64,000 nucleotides of DNA from Sinorhizobium meliloti (lineage in GTDB: Bacteria; Pseudomonadota; Alphaproteobacteria; Rhizobiales; Rhizobiaceae). The translations under genes were made by a program, and so were the position numbers. Positions 1-8,269 of the stretch are shown here, piece after piece. Numbering within the stretch: position 1 is the stretch's first letter; each line of letters starts with the position of its first letter. Below the pieces are notes generated by a model. The model worked only from the letters and a program-made list of their open reading frames with translations. It ran no database searches and was not told the DNA's origin. Where the stretch lies: contig NZ_CP141212.1 in NCBI RefSeq assembly GCF_035610345.1, positions 501,976 to 565,975 on the forward strand. Reading direction: 5' to 3'.

Positions 1-525
1 GAGCGGGTGTTCGGTATCTGGGTCAATACCCAGTCGATGACCTTCGAGCTCGTGCCGGAGGCCTACTCGCTTTCGAGTACCCGCGCCATCGAGACGATTG
101 CGCCGCGGCGCGACATCGCCAATATGGGCATCGGCGTCGACCATATGCGGCTGGTGCCGCTCGGCTTCGTCGGCGACGGCAGCACGCTCGGCGAGTTCCG
201 CAACGCCTTCCGGACGATTCGCGAGACGAGCGGCGTCTATCAGCGCGATCCGGGCGGGGTGCAGTTCATCAGTTCGAGCCTGTTCAAGGCTTCGGTGCGG
301 CTGCCGACCAATGTCCCGAACGGCATCCATGTCGTACGCGCCTATCTCTTCCGCGACGGCGTCTTCGTCGCCGCCAAGGCTCTTCCGCTCAGGGTGGTGA
401 AGACCGGCCTCGAACAGGCGATTACCCGCGCCGCGCACGATCAGCCGCTGATCTATGGCCTTCTGGCCGTAACCCTCGCCGTCGTCACCGGCTGGGGTGC
501 CAGCCTGCTCTTCCGCAAGGAGTGA
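1..525 (+). CDS. TIGR02186 family membrane protein, 3' part
   Basis: The reading frame is open from the first base and ends at 525, so the 5' end lies outside the window. About 174 residues are visible. The C-terminal end has one hydrophobic segment (about residues 150-168 of the visible part, rich in Leu, Val, Ala) followed by a short basic tail ending RKE, so it is probably anchored in the inner membrane with the bulk in the periplasm. The soluble part matches my recollection of the TIGR02186 family of alphaproteobacterial proteins, which often lie beside a TauE/SafE-type exporter; that neighbour would be outside the window. No enzymatic motif is recognisable. The family call is from memory, not from a search. 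Confidence 0.7.
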   Translation, partial: ERVFGIWVNTQSMTFELVPEAYSLSSTRAIETIAPRRDIANMGIGVDHMRLVPLGFVGDGSTLGEFRNAFRTIRETSGVYQRDPGGVQFISSSLFKASVRLPTNVPNGIHVVRAYLFRDGVFVAAKALPLRVVKTGLEQAITRAAHDQPLIYGLLAVTLAVVTGWGASLLFRKE

Positions 526-623
526 GGGAGCCGGCAAACCGAGTTGGCGTTCCATTTTGCGTTATGGCGGTTTAAGGAAGCACGGGCATCGGCGGCAAGC
601 GATGCGAAACTTGAGGAAACCCC

Positions 624-860
624 ATGAAACCGATTTTCGTGCAACTGCAATGCGCCCCCGGCAAGACCTATGAGGTGGCCGACGAGATCTATCGCAGGGA
701 GATCGTCTCGGAGATGTATTCGACCAGCGGCGACTATGATCTGCTACTGAAGGTCTATGTCGAGGAAGGCCAGGATATCGGAAAGTTCATCAATGACAAT
801 ATCGCCAGCGTTCCGGGCATATCCCGCTCGCTGACGACGCTGACGTTCAACGCGTTCTAG
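624..860 (+). CDS. Stand-alone RAM (Lrp/AsnC ligand-binding) domain protein
   Basis: This 78-residue protein is a single RAM domain of the alpha/beta sandwich type found at the C-terminus of Lrp/AsnC regulators, without the helix-turn-helix. The motif GDYDLLLKVYV in the middle and the ending GISRSLTTLTF are typical of stand-alone RAM proteins. Such proteins usually oligomerise and bind small ligands, often amino acids; whether this one modulates a full-length Lrp or an enzyme cannot be told. The ATG is preceded by TTGAGGAAACCCC, an adequate ribosome binding site. The gene stands alone: the upstream gene ends about 100 bases earlier, and a palindromic repeat begins right at its stop codon and separates it from the convergent pdeM. 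Confidence 0.82.
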   Translation: MKPIFVQLQCAPGKTYEVADEIYRREIVSEMYSTSGDYDLLLKVYVEEGQDIGKFINDNIASVPGISRSLTTLTFNAF

Positions 861-920
861 AGCCGTGAAACTACGCACTTCCGGACGGAAACCGTTACAC
901 ACTTTTCCTGGAAGTGCTCT
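859..920. repeat. Intergenic palindromic repeat, family A, copy 1
   Basis: A foldable element with arms GCACTTCC (875-882) and GGAAGTGC (910-917), inner GGAAA/TTTTCC pairing and outer AGAGC/GCTCT. It overlaps the stop codon of the RAM gene by two bases and ends just before the convergent pdeM stop. Related copies lie at 34655-34709 and 35491-35541, and a remnant at about 5615-5640. It could act as a bidirectional transcription terminator here. Confidence 0.8.
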
Positions 921-924
921 AACC

Positions 925-1653
925 TCACCCGAGAAGGTTGGCGAAGCGCACCGAATAGATTCGGTCGCGGCCAAGCATATGGGCGACGAGCTGCTGCCGC
1001 TCGAAAAGGCCGCTCATCTCACGGTGCCTGAGGTCGAGACCTCCCGTCGTGACCCCGAAAGCAGGCATCACGAGGCGCTTGCCGTCGGTCGCGAAGCAGG
1101 CGCGCCTCACCGATCTTTCCCGCCGCCTCACGGTCGCCGAAGGATGCAGGTGGCCGGCGATCTCGCCGATGCCGTCGCGTCTCGAAGGCTCGTGCCGGAA
1201 GACCAGGCCCGCGTGGCGGAGCTCGTCCATGGAGGCGCCGGGAAGCCCCTGTGCGCCGTCCGGATCATGATTGCCGTTGATCCAGATCCATTCGCGGCCG
1301 CAGGCCATGGCCGCGATCATCTGGCGGAAGGTTTCCGGCATTGCAGCCGATCCCTTCCGGTCGTGGAAATTATCGCCAAGACTGATGACGGTCGCGGGGT
1401 CGTGGCGGGCGATGACCGCCTCCAATATCCTGAGCGTCGCAAGCGTATCGTAGGGAGGCAGCATCATGCCGCGCCGCGCAAAGGCGGAGCCTTTTTCGAG
1501 ATGCAGGTCGGATACGACGAGGGTGCGGCTTTCGGGAAAGTAGAGGCCGCCGAGCGGATCGCAGATCGCGGCGATTCCATTGATGGACGTGCGCGCGTGC
1601 AGGGATGGGCTGACGGCAGGTGATGTCGCGTAGATGAGCCGATGCATGGTCAT
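925..1653 (-). CDS. pdeM: Ligase-associated DNA damage response endonuclease PdeM
   Basis: A 242-residue calcineurin-like metallophosphoesterase. The metal-binding signature is complete: DLHLEKG near residue 50, GDNFHD, GNHD and GHLHP follow in the usual order. PdeM-type phosphoesterases belong to a four-gene bacterial DNA repair set together with an Lhr-like helicase, an ATP-dependent DNA ligase and an exonuclease of the mRNA-processing type. The helicase lies directly upstream on the same strand, about 240 bases away, which supports the assignment. A repeat element fills that gap, so co-transcription is not certain. Two in-frame ATGs (1653 and 1647) are both possible starts. The ligase and exonuclease are not in this window. 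Confidence 0.88.
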   Translation of the reverse strand: MTMHRLIYATSPAVSPSLHARTSINGIAAICDPLGGLYFPESRTLVVSDLHLEKGSAFARRGMMLPPYDTLATLRILEAVIARHDPATVISLGDNFHDRKGSAAMPETFRQMIAAMACGREWIWINGNHDPDGAQGLPGASMDELRHAGLVFRHEPSRRDGIGEIAGHLHPSATVRRRERSVRRACFATDGKRLVMPAFGVTTGGLDLRHREMSGLFERQQLVAHMLGRDRIYSVRFANLLG

Positions 1654-1700
1654 TGCGGTGTTCTTGTGTGTGGGCGAAAAAGGCTCCTTTCCTCCGGCTT

Positions 1701-1841
1701 GCCCCTTACCCTAACCCTCTCCCCGCACGCGGGGAGAGGGGACGTGCCCCACGATACCGGTGAAAACGGTAGCGGCGGCACTTGCCGCGGGTCCCTTCTC
1801 CCCGCCTGCGGGGAGAAGGCGCCGGCAGGCGGATGAGGGGC
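1701..1841. repeat. RIME-like mosaic palindromic repeat, copy 1
   Basis: Two nested hairpins: CCCTCTCCCC/GGGGAGAGGG (1715-1740) and CCTTCTCCCCGC/GCGGGGAGAAGG (1794-1819), bounded by GCCCCTTACCC (1701) and GGATGAGGGGC (1831-1841). This is the pattern of the rhizobial intergenic mosaic elements found between genes in Rhizobiaceae. A second copy lies at 12451-12573. The rest of the gap between the helicase and pdeM genes shows no gene. Confidence 0.85.
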
Positions 1842-1893
1842 GCCGCGGAGGGGTTGGGGGCCTGGGGAGGATTTTCGCTCTCTCATAATTCTC

Positions 1894-4518
1894 TCATCCA
1901 TCCGTACCGTGGCCGCTCATCGCCTCGTTGATCAGGTCGTCGGCCGCTTCCGTGAGCAGGAAGTCCTGCGCTTCTCCATGCACCGATTCCCGTCCGATCT
2001 CCAGCATTACCGGGATGGCAAGCGGCGAGATCTGATCGAGCCTGCGATGGGTGATATGGCCCTTGATCCGCTTGAGCATGGAGCCGAGGCGGCCGATGTC
2101 CAAAAGTCCCGTGGCCGCATCGTTGCGCGTCGCCTCGAGGAGAATGTGATCCGGCTCGTGCGCGCGCAATACGTCATAAATGAGATCGGCGGAAACGGTG
2201 ATCTGCCGCCCGGTCTTCTCCCTGCCGGGGTGGCGCTGCTCGATGAGCCCGGCGATGACCGCGCAATTGCGGAAGGTACGTTTCAGGAGGAAGGATTCGT
2301 TCAGCCACGCCTCCAGATCGTCGCCCAGCATATCCTCGGCGAAGAGCTGCCCGAGCGACGGCGCCCGCGCCCGGAACGCCGCGCCCATGTCGTCGAGCGC
2401 CCAGATGGCGAGCGAATAGTCGGTCGCCACGAAGCCGAGCGGCTTCAGGCCGGCACGGTCGAGACGGCGGGTAAGGAGCATGCCGAGCGTCTGGTGGGCA
2501 AGCCTGCCTTCGAAGGCGTAGATGACCATGTAGTGCCGGCTGCCTCGCGGGAAGGTCTCGATCAGGAGTTCGTCGTCGCGCGGAAGCATCGACACGTCGC
2601 CCTGCAGCGCCAGCCAGTCCCTGACCTGGTCGGGCAGACCTGCGCGGCGGGCCGGATCGGCGAGCATCTTTCGCACCTGTGCTGCGAGATAGGTGGAGAG
2701 CGGAAACTTGCCGCCGGCATAACTCGGCACCTTGGGATCGAAAGAAAAGGCCTGCGAGGCCAGGCACTCGTTCTCGCGGATGCCTTCGAAGCGCAGCACC
2801 TTGCCGGAAAAAACGAAGGTGTCGCCCGGGGAAAGCATTTCGAGGAACGATTCCTCGACTTTGCCGAGCGACATGCCGCCGCGGCCAAGCGAACCGCGCT
2901 GATTGCGCTTGACCATGCGGATATTCAACATCGGCGACTCGACGATCGTCCCGACATTGAGGCGGTATTGCTGAGCAACCATCGGGTTGGAGACCCGCCA
3001 GAGCCCGTCCTTCGTCTTGCGGATGCGGGCATAGCGCTCATAGGTGCGAAGCGCGTAGCCGCCGGTCGCGACAAGATCGACGGCGCGCTCGAAGGTTTCC
3101 CAGGGAAGCCGGGCATAAGGCGCAGCGCTGATCACCTCTTCATAGAGTTCAAGCGCATCGAAAGGCTGCGCGCAGGCCATGCCGAGGATGTGTTGCGCCA
3201 GCACGTCGAGAGCACCCCTGCCGATCGACGGCGTGTCCTGAGCGCCGACGTAATTGGCGTCGAGCGCCGCCTGGCACTCCATAACTTCGAAACGGTTGGC
3301 CGGAACCAGAATCGCGCGGCTCGGTTCGTCCATGCGGTGGTTGGCGCGGCCGATGCGCTGCGCCAGCCGGCTTGCTCCCTTCGGCGCCCCGACATGGACG
3401 ACCAGATCGACGTCGCCCCAGTCGATGCCGAGATCGAGGGTCGACGTGGCGACGACGGCGCGCAGGCGGTTTTCGGCCATTGCCGCCTCGACCCTGCGGC
3501 GCTGGGCGACATCGAGAGAGCCGTGGTGCAGAGCGATCGGCAGATTGTCGTCGTTGATTTTCCAGAGTTCCTGGAACAGCATCTCGGCCTGGCTGCGGGT
3601 ATTGACGAAGAGCAGCGTCGTCCGGTGTTCCTTGATTGCAGCATAGACATCCGGGATTGCATAGCGCGCCGAATGCCCGGCCCAAGGCACCTGGTTCTCG
3701 GTCCGCAGGATGGAGATCTCGGGCTTTGCGCCCCCGGAAACGGTGATCAGTTCGGCATGGTTCTCCTTGGCGAGAGATTGAGCGACCAGCCAGCGCTGCA
3801 GATCCATCGGATCGGCGACCGTAGCCGAAAGACCCGTCGTCTGGAGACGGGGCGCCAGGCGGCGCAGCCGCGCGAGGCCGAGCGAGAGGAGATGGCCGCG
3901 CTTCGACATCACCAGCGAATGCAACTCGTCCAGCACCACATAGCGCAGGTCCTTGAAGAAGCGCTCCGCCTCGCCATTGGCCAGAAGCAGCGCGAGCTGC
4001 TCCGGCGTTGTGAGCAGTATGTCGGGCGGGTTGAGCTTCTGCCTCTGCCGCTTGCCCTGCGGCGTGTCGCCGGTGCGGTTTTCGATGCTCACCGGCAGCC
4101 CCATCTCGCCGACCGGTTTCATGAGGTTGCGCTCGATATCGACGGCAAGCGCCTTGAGCGGCGAGATGTAGAGCGTGTGAATGCCGGTGAAGGCCGCGCC
4201 GGGCGGGATCCTGCCGCGCCTGGTGATGTCGACGAGGGAGGGCAGAAAGCCGGCAAGCGTTTTGCCGGCTCCGGTCGGCGCGATCAGAAGCGTGCTCTCG
4301 CCCGCCTCGGCGCGTGAGAGAAGCTCGAGCTGATGGGCGCGCGGGCGCCAACCCTTTTCGGCGAACCACCGGAGAAAGGGTGAAGGCAACGTCAGGGCGT
4401 CGCCTTCCGGCGACGGAGAATCGATCCTGTCCACGCAGAACAAAGGTAGATCAAACGCGGCAAAAGAGAAGCCGGCATCTTCGTGCTGCTGTAAGGATTG
4501 ACTCCCAACGAGAATCAT
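1894..4518 (-). CDS. Ligase-associated DNA damage response DEXH-box helicase (Lhr-like)
   Basis: A superfamily 2 helicase of 874 residues in this reading. The N-terminal RecA-like domain carries the Walker A motif APTGAGKTLAG (about residue 80) and a DELHSL box. The second domain has TSTLDLGIDWGDVD and QRIGRANHR, the motif VI arginine finger. The remaining C-terminal half matches the winged-helix and Lhr-core region. Such helicases pair with PdeM in bacterial DNA repair; pdeM follows downstream. The start is uncertain: the ATG at 4518 lacks a ribosome binding site and lies against a palindrome (4520-4532) that probably controls the divergent Rrf2 gene. The first about 28 residues do not look family-like, so a GTG at 4434 is a good alternative. 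Confidence 0.87.
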   Translation of the reverse strand: MILVGSQSLQQHEDAGFSFAAFDLPLFCVDRIDSPSPEGDALTLPSPFLRWFAEKGWRPRAHQLELLSRAEAGESTLLIAPTGAGKTLAGFLPSLVDITRRGRIPPGAAFTGIHTLYISPLKALAVDIERNLMKPVGEMGLPVSIENRTGDTPQGKRQRQKLNPPDILLTTPEQLALLLANGEAERFFKDLRYVVLDELHSLVMSKRGHLLSLGLARLRRLAPRLQTTGLSATVADPMDLQRWLVAQSLAKENHAELITVSGGAKPEISILRTENQVPWAGHSARYAIPDVYAAIKEHRTTLLFVNTRSQAEMLFQELWKINDDNLPIALHHGSLDVAQRRRVEAAMAENRLRAVVATSTLDLGIDWGDVDLVVHVGAPKGASRLAQRIGRANHRMDEPSRAILVPANRFEVMECQAALDANYVGAQDTPSIGRGALDVLAQHILGMACAQPFDALELYEEVISAAPYARLPWETFERAVDLVATGGYALRTYERYARIRKTKDGLWRVSNPMVAQQYRLNVGTIVESPMLNIRMVKRNQRGSLGRGGMSLGKVEESFLEMLSPGDTFVFSGKVLRFEGIRENECLASQAFSFDPKVPSYAGGKFPLSTYLAAQVRKMLADPARRAGLPDQVRDWLALQGDVSMLPRDDELLIETFPRGSRHYMVIYAFEGRLAHQTLGMLLTRRLDRAGLKPLGFVATDYSLAIWALDDMGAAFRARAPSLGQLFAEDMLGDDLEAWLNESFLLKRTFRNCAVIAGLIEQRHPGREKTGRQITVSADLIYDVLRAHEPDHILLEATRNDAATGLLDIGRLGSMLKRIKGHITHRRLDQISPLAIPVMLEIGRESVHGEAQDFLLTEAADDLINEAMSGHGTDG

Positions 4519-4519
4519 G

Positions 4520-4532
4520 GATAAATTTTATC
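4520..4532. promoter_or_regulatory. Candidate Rrf2 operator, palindrome GATAAAtTTTATC
   Basis: A perfect 13-base palindrome with one central base, located 18 bases before the Rrf2 start and directly at the 5' end of the helicase gene. AT-rich symmetric sites of this kind near their own gene are common for Rrf2 regulators, so autoregulation of the Rrf2-ahpD pair is inferred. Nothing in the sequence proves which protein binds. Confidence 0.45.
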
Positions 4533-4549
4533 TACGATAGGAGATGCAG

Positions 4550-5056
4550 ATGAAACTCGGCGACGGCGTCGAACAGGCCATTCACAGCGTGACGATGCTG
4601 AGCTGTCTTCAGCCCGGCAGTACCCTGTCGGCCGCAGCGCTTGCCGAGTTCCACGGCGTCTCGACCAGTTACCTGCTGAAGCATCTGCAGGCGATGTCGG
4701 GTGCCGGACTGCTCGAAGCCGTGCCGGGGCCGAAGGGCGGCTACCGGCTTGCGCGCGCGCCCGAGAAGATCACCCTGCTCGATATCGTCCTCGCGGTGGA
4801 GGGGGCGGAGCCCGCCTTTCGCTGCAACGAAATCCGCCTTCGCGGCCCCAATCCCTATTCCTGCAAGCCGGCCGCGCCGTGCACGATCAATGTCGCGATG
4901 CTCAGGGCCGAGCAGGCCTATCGCGCCGAACTCCGGCGCGTGACCATCGCCGGTATCATGGCCGACCTGAAAGCTATCGACCGCGACGGGGCGATCGCGG
5001 CGCGAACGAACGGCTTTCTCGCCCTTCATGAACGGAAATCGGGCAGCGCCGCCTGA
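4550..5056 (+). CDS. Rrf2 family transcriptional regulator
   Basis: A 168-residue Rrf2-type regulator: N-terminal winged helix (recognition helix around VSTSYLLKHLQAMSGAG), the wing motif GPKGGYRLAR at about 60-69, then a dimerisation helix. Cysteines at 92, 105 and 111 lie where Rrf2 proteins such as IscR and RirA hold an Fe-S cluster or sense redox state, so a redox or nitrosative signal is plausible. The ATG at 4550 is chosen over 4544 because TAGGAG ends directly before 4544 and is correctly spaced, about 6 bases, only for 4550. An AhpD-like peroxidase gene follows after about 40 bases, which suggests that the regulator controls itself and that enzyme through the palindrome at 4520-4532. 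Confidence 0.85.
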   Translation: MKLGDGVEQAIHSVTMLSCLQPGSTLSAAALAEFHGVSTSYLLKHLQAMSGAGLLEAVPGPKGGYRLARAPEKITLLDIVLAVEGAEPAFRCNEIRLRGPNPYSCKPAAPCTINVAMLRAEQAYRAELRRVTIAGIMADLKAIDRDGAIAARTNGFLALHERKSGSAA

Positions 5057-5094
5057 TGTGAACCACCATCCAATCAGCCAAACAGGAGAAGATC

Positions 5095-5556
5095 ATGCAG
5101 TCACGTCTGAATTTTGCGAAAGCCGCTCCGGACGCCTACAAGGCGGTCGCCGCGCTCGACAGCTATGTCAAAGGCTCCGGAATCGAGCCTCGCCTTATCC
5201 ACCTGATCAAGCTGCGCGCATCGCAGATCAATGGCTGCGCCTATTGCGTGGACATGCACACCAAGGAGGCGCGCCACAGCGGCCTCAGCCAGCAATGGAT
5301 CAACCTCGTCTGTGTCTGGCGCGAATCGCCACATTTCGACGAGCGCGAACGGGCGGTCCTCGGCTGGACCGAGGCGCTGACCAATGTGGCCGAGACACGC
5401 GCGCCCGACGACGCCTATGAGGCGCTCAAGGCACATTTCAACGAGGAGGAAATGACCAAGATCACCGTCGCGATCGGCGCCATCAACGTGTGGAACCGGC
5501 TGTGCGTCGGCTTCCGCGCCTTGCCCCCGATCGACGAGCCGGCCGTGGCGGCTTAG
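5095..5556 (+). CDS. AhpD-like carboxymuconolactone decarboxylase family protein
   Basis: A 153-residue member of the carboxymuconolactone decarboxylase/AhpD family. The redox motif Cys48-x-x-Cys51 followed by His55 (GCAYCVDMH) is the alkylhydroperoxidase signature, indicating a thiol-dependent peroxidase or disulfide reductase rather than a true decarboxylase. It acts in the cytoplasm. The ATG has a good ribosome binding site (AGGAGAAG). It follows the Rrf2 regulator closely and is probably its co-transcribed target. The physiological reductant and peroxide are unknown. A degenerate palindromic repeat follows the stop codon. Confidence 0.88.
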   Translation: MQSRLNFAKAAPDAYKAVAALDSYVKGSGIEPRLIHLIKLRASQINGCAYCVDMHTKEARHSGLSQQWINLVCVWRESPHFDERERAVLGWTEALTNVAETRAPDDAYEALKAHFNEEEMTKITVAIGAINVWNRLCVGFRALPPIDEPAVAA

Positions 5557-5640
5557 AGTGGGATGAGGAAAGTGTGTGCGGGTTTCGGTCCGCACCACGC
5601 TCTCTGACCACTTGAGACTACACAATTCCCGGAAGCGATA
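5557..5640. repeat. Composite remnant of palindromic repeat families B and A
   Basis: The first half (GAGTGGGATGAGGAAAGTGTG, then TGCGGG/CCGCAC, ending near ACGCTCT) is a decayed version of the GAGCGGGAT...ATCCCGCTC element seen intact at 25253 and 51121. The second half (ACTACACAATTCCCGGAAGCG) resembles the right part of family A. It lies between two convergent genes. Confidence 0.6.
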
Positions 5641-5646
5641 GGGCTG

Positions 5647-6282
5647 TTACAGCGCGATGTAGCGGTCGGCGCGGTGGTTGATCGCCACGAAAAGGTTGAG
5701 GACGACCGCGCCGAGCACCGACCAGATGACGACCGTCGGCGTCGTCACGAAGAATGCTGCCGCCAGAACGATCATGTCGATCGCGAGTTGCACGAGACCG
5801 GCGCGAATGCCGAAGCGCTCCTGCAGGTAGATGCCCAATATGCCCACGCCGCCGAGGCTCGCGCGGTGGCGGTAGAGCGCCAGGAGACCGTATCCGAGGA
5901 GTAGGCCGCCGATGAGAGCGGCCCAGCCCGGGTGAATCTGCCCGATCTCGAAAAGACGCGATTGCATGTCGGTCAGGAACGAGGTGAGCGCGATGGCAAT
6001 GAAGGTCTTGAGCGTGAAGGCCGGACCGAGCCGCTTCAGCGACAGGTAGAAGAACGGCAGATTGAGCAGGAAGAAGGTGAGACCGAAGTTCACGCCCGTG
6101 GCGTAATGCAAAAGAAAGGCGACGCCGGCGGTGCTGCCGGTCAGAAGTCCGGCGCTCGCCAGGAAATAGAGACCGAGGGCGGCGACGAGGCTGCCGGAAA
6201 AGACGCCTTGAACGTCCTCCACGGGCGTGTGCCGTGTGGGACTTGTATTCCAGAGACCGAAAACGCTGCTTGCCTGTGCCAT
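5647..6282 (-). CDS. YitT family membrane protein
   Basis: A 211-residue integral membrane protein with about five or six hydrophobic segments: an N-terminal helix with SGSLVAALGLYFLASAGL, an FFLLNLPFFYLSL helix, the glycine-rich IGGLLLGYGLLALY and the C-terminal VIWSVLGAVVLNLFVAI. The segment GLLTGSTAGVAFLLHYATG matches the N-terminal signature of YitT/YczE-type proteins (former DUF161). No function is firmly established for this family and no substrate can be inferred. It reads opposite to the ahpD gene. Its upstream region holds an AT-rich stretch (6330-6365) that could contain its promoter. Confidence 0.75.
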   Translation of the reverse strand: MAQASSVFGLWNTSPTRHTPVEDVQGVFSGSLVAALGLYFLASAGLLTGSTAGVAFLLHYATGVNFGLTFFLLNLPFFYLSLKRLGPAFTLKTFIAIALTSFLTDMQSRLFEIGQIHPGWAALIGGLLLGYGLLALYRHRASLGGVGILGIYLQERFGIRAGLVQLAIDMIVLAAAFFVTTPTVVIWSVLGAVVLNLFVAINHRADRYIAL

Positions 6283-6394
6283 GGCTGACCCTCAGATCGC
6301 GACGACATCACCATTGCTGCAGCGCACAAAAAAATTCAAGCAAAATATGTAAGCAATGCTGACCTATTTTCGCCGCACGCGTCGGGGAGCTGCA

Positions 6395-7333
6395 TCAAGA
6401 CGGCTTGCGGGCGAGGAATAATATCCCGGCGACGGGCTCGCCGGCATCCCTGCGGATGATCGTGCGCTCGGTCGCGATCATGGATAGACCGCTCTCTTTG
6501 CAGAGGGAGGCGATATAGCTTTCCGGATGCGCGTAGCGCAGCGACGGACGCAGCACGAAGCCGTCGGCCCCGCCTGCATCCTCGGCGGAAAACGCGAAGA
6601 GCCCGCCCGGTGCGAGCAGGCGGTCGGCGATGACGAAGACACCTTCGAGATTGCCGAGATACATCAGAACGTCCGCCGCGCTGACGAGGTCGGCACGCCG
6701 CTGTTCCAGCCCGCCGAACACGCCCGAATCCTCCGGAGTCAATGAAAGGTCCGCCTGGGCGAGGCGGTCATAGACACCCTTCGCTTCGGCCTTGGCGAGC
6801 ATATTGGCGGAAAGATCGAAACCCTCGAGGAAATCGGCGCGATCGCGGATACGTTCGCCGAAGAGCCCGGTGCCGCAGCCGAGATCGGTGACGTGGCGAA
6901 AACGCCCGACGCCGTTCACCCGGTCGATCAGGGCCGCAAGTTTCTCCGGGACGCTGTAGCCGAGCTTTTCGACGAGCGCGTGGTCGAAGCGCTCGGCATA
7001 CTCGTCGAAAAGGCGCTCGACGTAAACGCTCGGCGGCTGTTCGGGCGTCTCGGTAGCGCCGAGCAAAGCGAGCTTGAGGCTGGCGCCGAAGATGTCTTCC
7101 GGATTGAGCCGAAGCGTATTGCGCAGCGCGTCGACGGCTGCCTCTATTCGGCCCGATTTCTCTTCATAGTCCGCCAGCCGGAACCAACCGGCCGCCCATT
7201 CCGGGGCAAGCTCCAGCGCCTGGGCCATGAGTTCCGCCGCACCTGGCGCATCGCCCGCTTCCGCAAGCATCTTCGCGTAGTCGGCGCGGCGGTCGGCGAT
7301 CAGGTCGCCGGAGGAGAGCTGGTTGAAGGTCAT
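6395..7333 (-). CDS. SAM-dependent methyltransferase with N-terminal TPR
   Basis: About 312 residues. The first about 90 form two TPR-like helical pairs (ALELAPEWAAGWFRLADYEE and TLRLNPED). The rest is a class I methyltransferase: motif I DLGCGTGLFGE binds S-adenosylmethionine, the acidic residue of motif II lies near GFDLSANML, and ADLVSAADVLMYL is motif IV. The substrate is unknown; TPR-fused methyltransferases of this type often modify proteins or quinone-like molecules, but nothing here decides. The ATG at 7333 is chosen because homologous sequence begins at MTFNQLSSGD; the open frame extends 14 codons further upstream without a clear ribosome binding site. It diverges from the small membrane protein gene at 7481. 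Confidence 0.78.
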   Translation of the reverse strand: MTFNQLSSGDLIADRRADYAKMLAEAGDAPGAAELMAQALELAPEWAAGWFRLADYEEKSGRIEAAVDALRNTLRLNPEDIFGASLKLALLGATETPEQPPSVYVERLFDEYAERFDHALVEKLGYSVPEKLAALIDRVNGVGRFRHVTDLGCGTGLFGERIRDRADFLEGFDLSANMLAKAEAKGVYDRLAQADLSLTPEDSGVFGGLEQRRADLVSAADVLMYLGNLEGVFVIADRLLAPGGLFAFSAEDAGGADGFVLRPSLRYAHPESYIASLCKESGLSMIATERTIIRRDAGEPVAGILFLARKPS

Positions 7334-7480
7334 GGAGATGCGGCTTGGTTGCGATGGACGCTTCTGACGCCGCAAAAGGCAAAATACAAGCGGATTCTGA
7401 AAGCGGCACCTCGGGCCGTCATGCCTTGCACGCTTGGGAATGGCGGCTTATGTGAAGGGAAACAGGAGAAGTTCTCGCTG

Positions 7481-7747
7481 ATGTCGGACGGAATAAATAA
7501 ATTCTTGGGGGACTCGCCGCTACGCGTGCTCGTCAAGCTGCTGGTGGTGTCGATCCTGGTCGGCTTCGTGATGACGGTCTTCGACTGGTATCCGGCAGAT
7601 ATCTATTACGGTATCCGAAACTTCCTCCTCGATCTCTGGCGGACCGGATTCGCGGCTCTCGGACGGGTGGGCGACTACCTGCTTCTCGGCGCGGTCGTCG
7701 TCATTCCGCTCTTCATCATTCTGCGTCTCTTCAGCTATCGACGGTAA
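7481..7747 (+). CDS. DUF6460-type small membrane protein
   Basis: An 88-residue protein with two hydrophobic segments, VLVKLLVVSILVGFVMTVF near residues 16-34 and LLLGAVVVIPLFIILRLF near 67-84, separated by an amphipathic stretch with FDWYPADIYYGIRNF. It ends with a basic tail. I recognise it as the rhizobial DUF6460 type; no function is known. The ATG at 7481 has AGGAGA about 11 bases upstream. The CAP-domain lipoprotein gene begins three bases after its stop codon, so the two genes are almost certainly one operon. Confidence 0.72.
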   Translation: MSDGINKFLGDSPLRVLVKLLVVSILVGFVMTVFDWYPADIYYGIRNFLLDLWRTGFAALGRVGDYLLLGAVVVIPLFIILRLFSYRR

Positions 7748-7749
7748 GC

Positions 7750-8253
7750 ATGCACGACCAGATCTTTGTCGCCCGCAGACGGCTGCTTCTGCGTGCCGGT
7801 GCCGTGGTCTCCCTCGGTCTTATCACCGGCTGCACCACCTCGAATCTCCTTTCTCCGGACAGTGGTACGGGCAGCGATCAGACCGAAGCGACGCTCGGTT
7901 ACGTCAACACGCTGCGCAAGGGCAGGGGTCTTCCTGCGCTTTCCGGCGACCCGGTCGCTTCCGTTGCGGCCATGCATCAGGCGGCACGCATGGCGAGCGC
8001 GGGCAAGATGCGGCACAATATCGGCTGGCGGGACAGTTTCTACGATCGGATGAAGGGGCAGGGCGTCACGCTGCCGGCCGCCGAAAACATCGCCGTCGGT
8101 CAGAAGGACGCCGGGCGCGCCTACGATGCCTGGTTCAATTCTCCGAAGCATCTTGAAAACATGCTCGGCAATTACCGGGGGCTCGGCGTCGCCGTGGCGC
8201 AGAATTCCGCTTCCGGAAACCGCCCCTATTGGGCCATGGTGCTCTGCAGCTGA
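7750..8253 (+). CDS. CAP-domain lipoprotein
   Basis: A 167-residue exported protein. The N-terminus has the basic start ARRRLLLRAG and the lipobox LITGC, so it should be lipid-modified at Cys28; a twin-arginine-like pattern (RRRLLL) is also present. Residues 45-167 form a CAP/SCP-like domain: the first helix with ATLGYVNTLRKGRGLPAL, then an AAENIA motif and HLENMLGNYRGLGVAVA, the usual signatures of bacterial CAP proteins. Family members are secreted or periplasmic; some bind lipids or modify cell walls, and a general function is not established. It follows the DUF6460 gene by three bases. Confidence 0.85.
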   Translation: MHDQIFVARRRLLLRAGAVVSLGLITGCTTSNLLSPDSGTGSDQTEATLGYVNTLRKGRGLPALSGDPVASVAAMHQAARMASAGKMRHNIGWRDSFYDRMKGQGVTLPAAENIAVGQKDAGRAYDAWFNSPKHLENMLGNYRGLGVAVAQNSASGNRPYWAMVLCS

Positions 8254-8269
8254 GCTGATTCCCGGGTGA

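Noticed and set aside
1909..4317. Open frame of 802 codons on the plus strand opposite the helicase gene
   Set aside because: The minus strand carries clear helicase motifs over the same interval; the plus frame has no recognisable fold and is a high-GC shadow.
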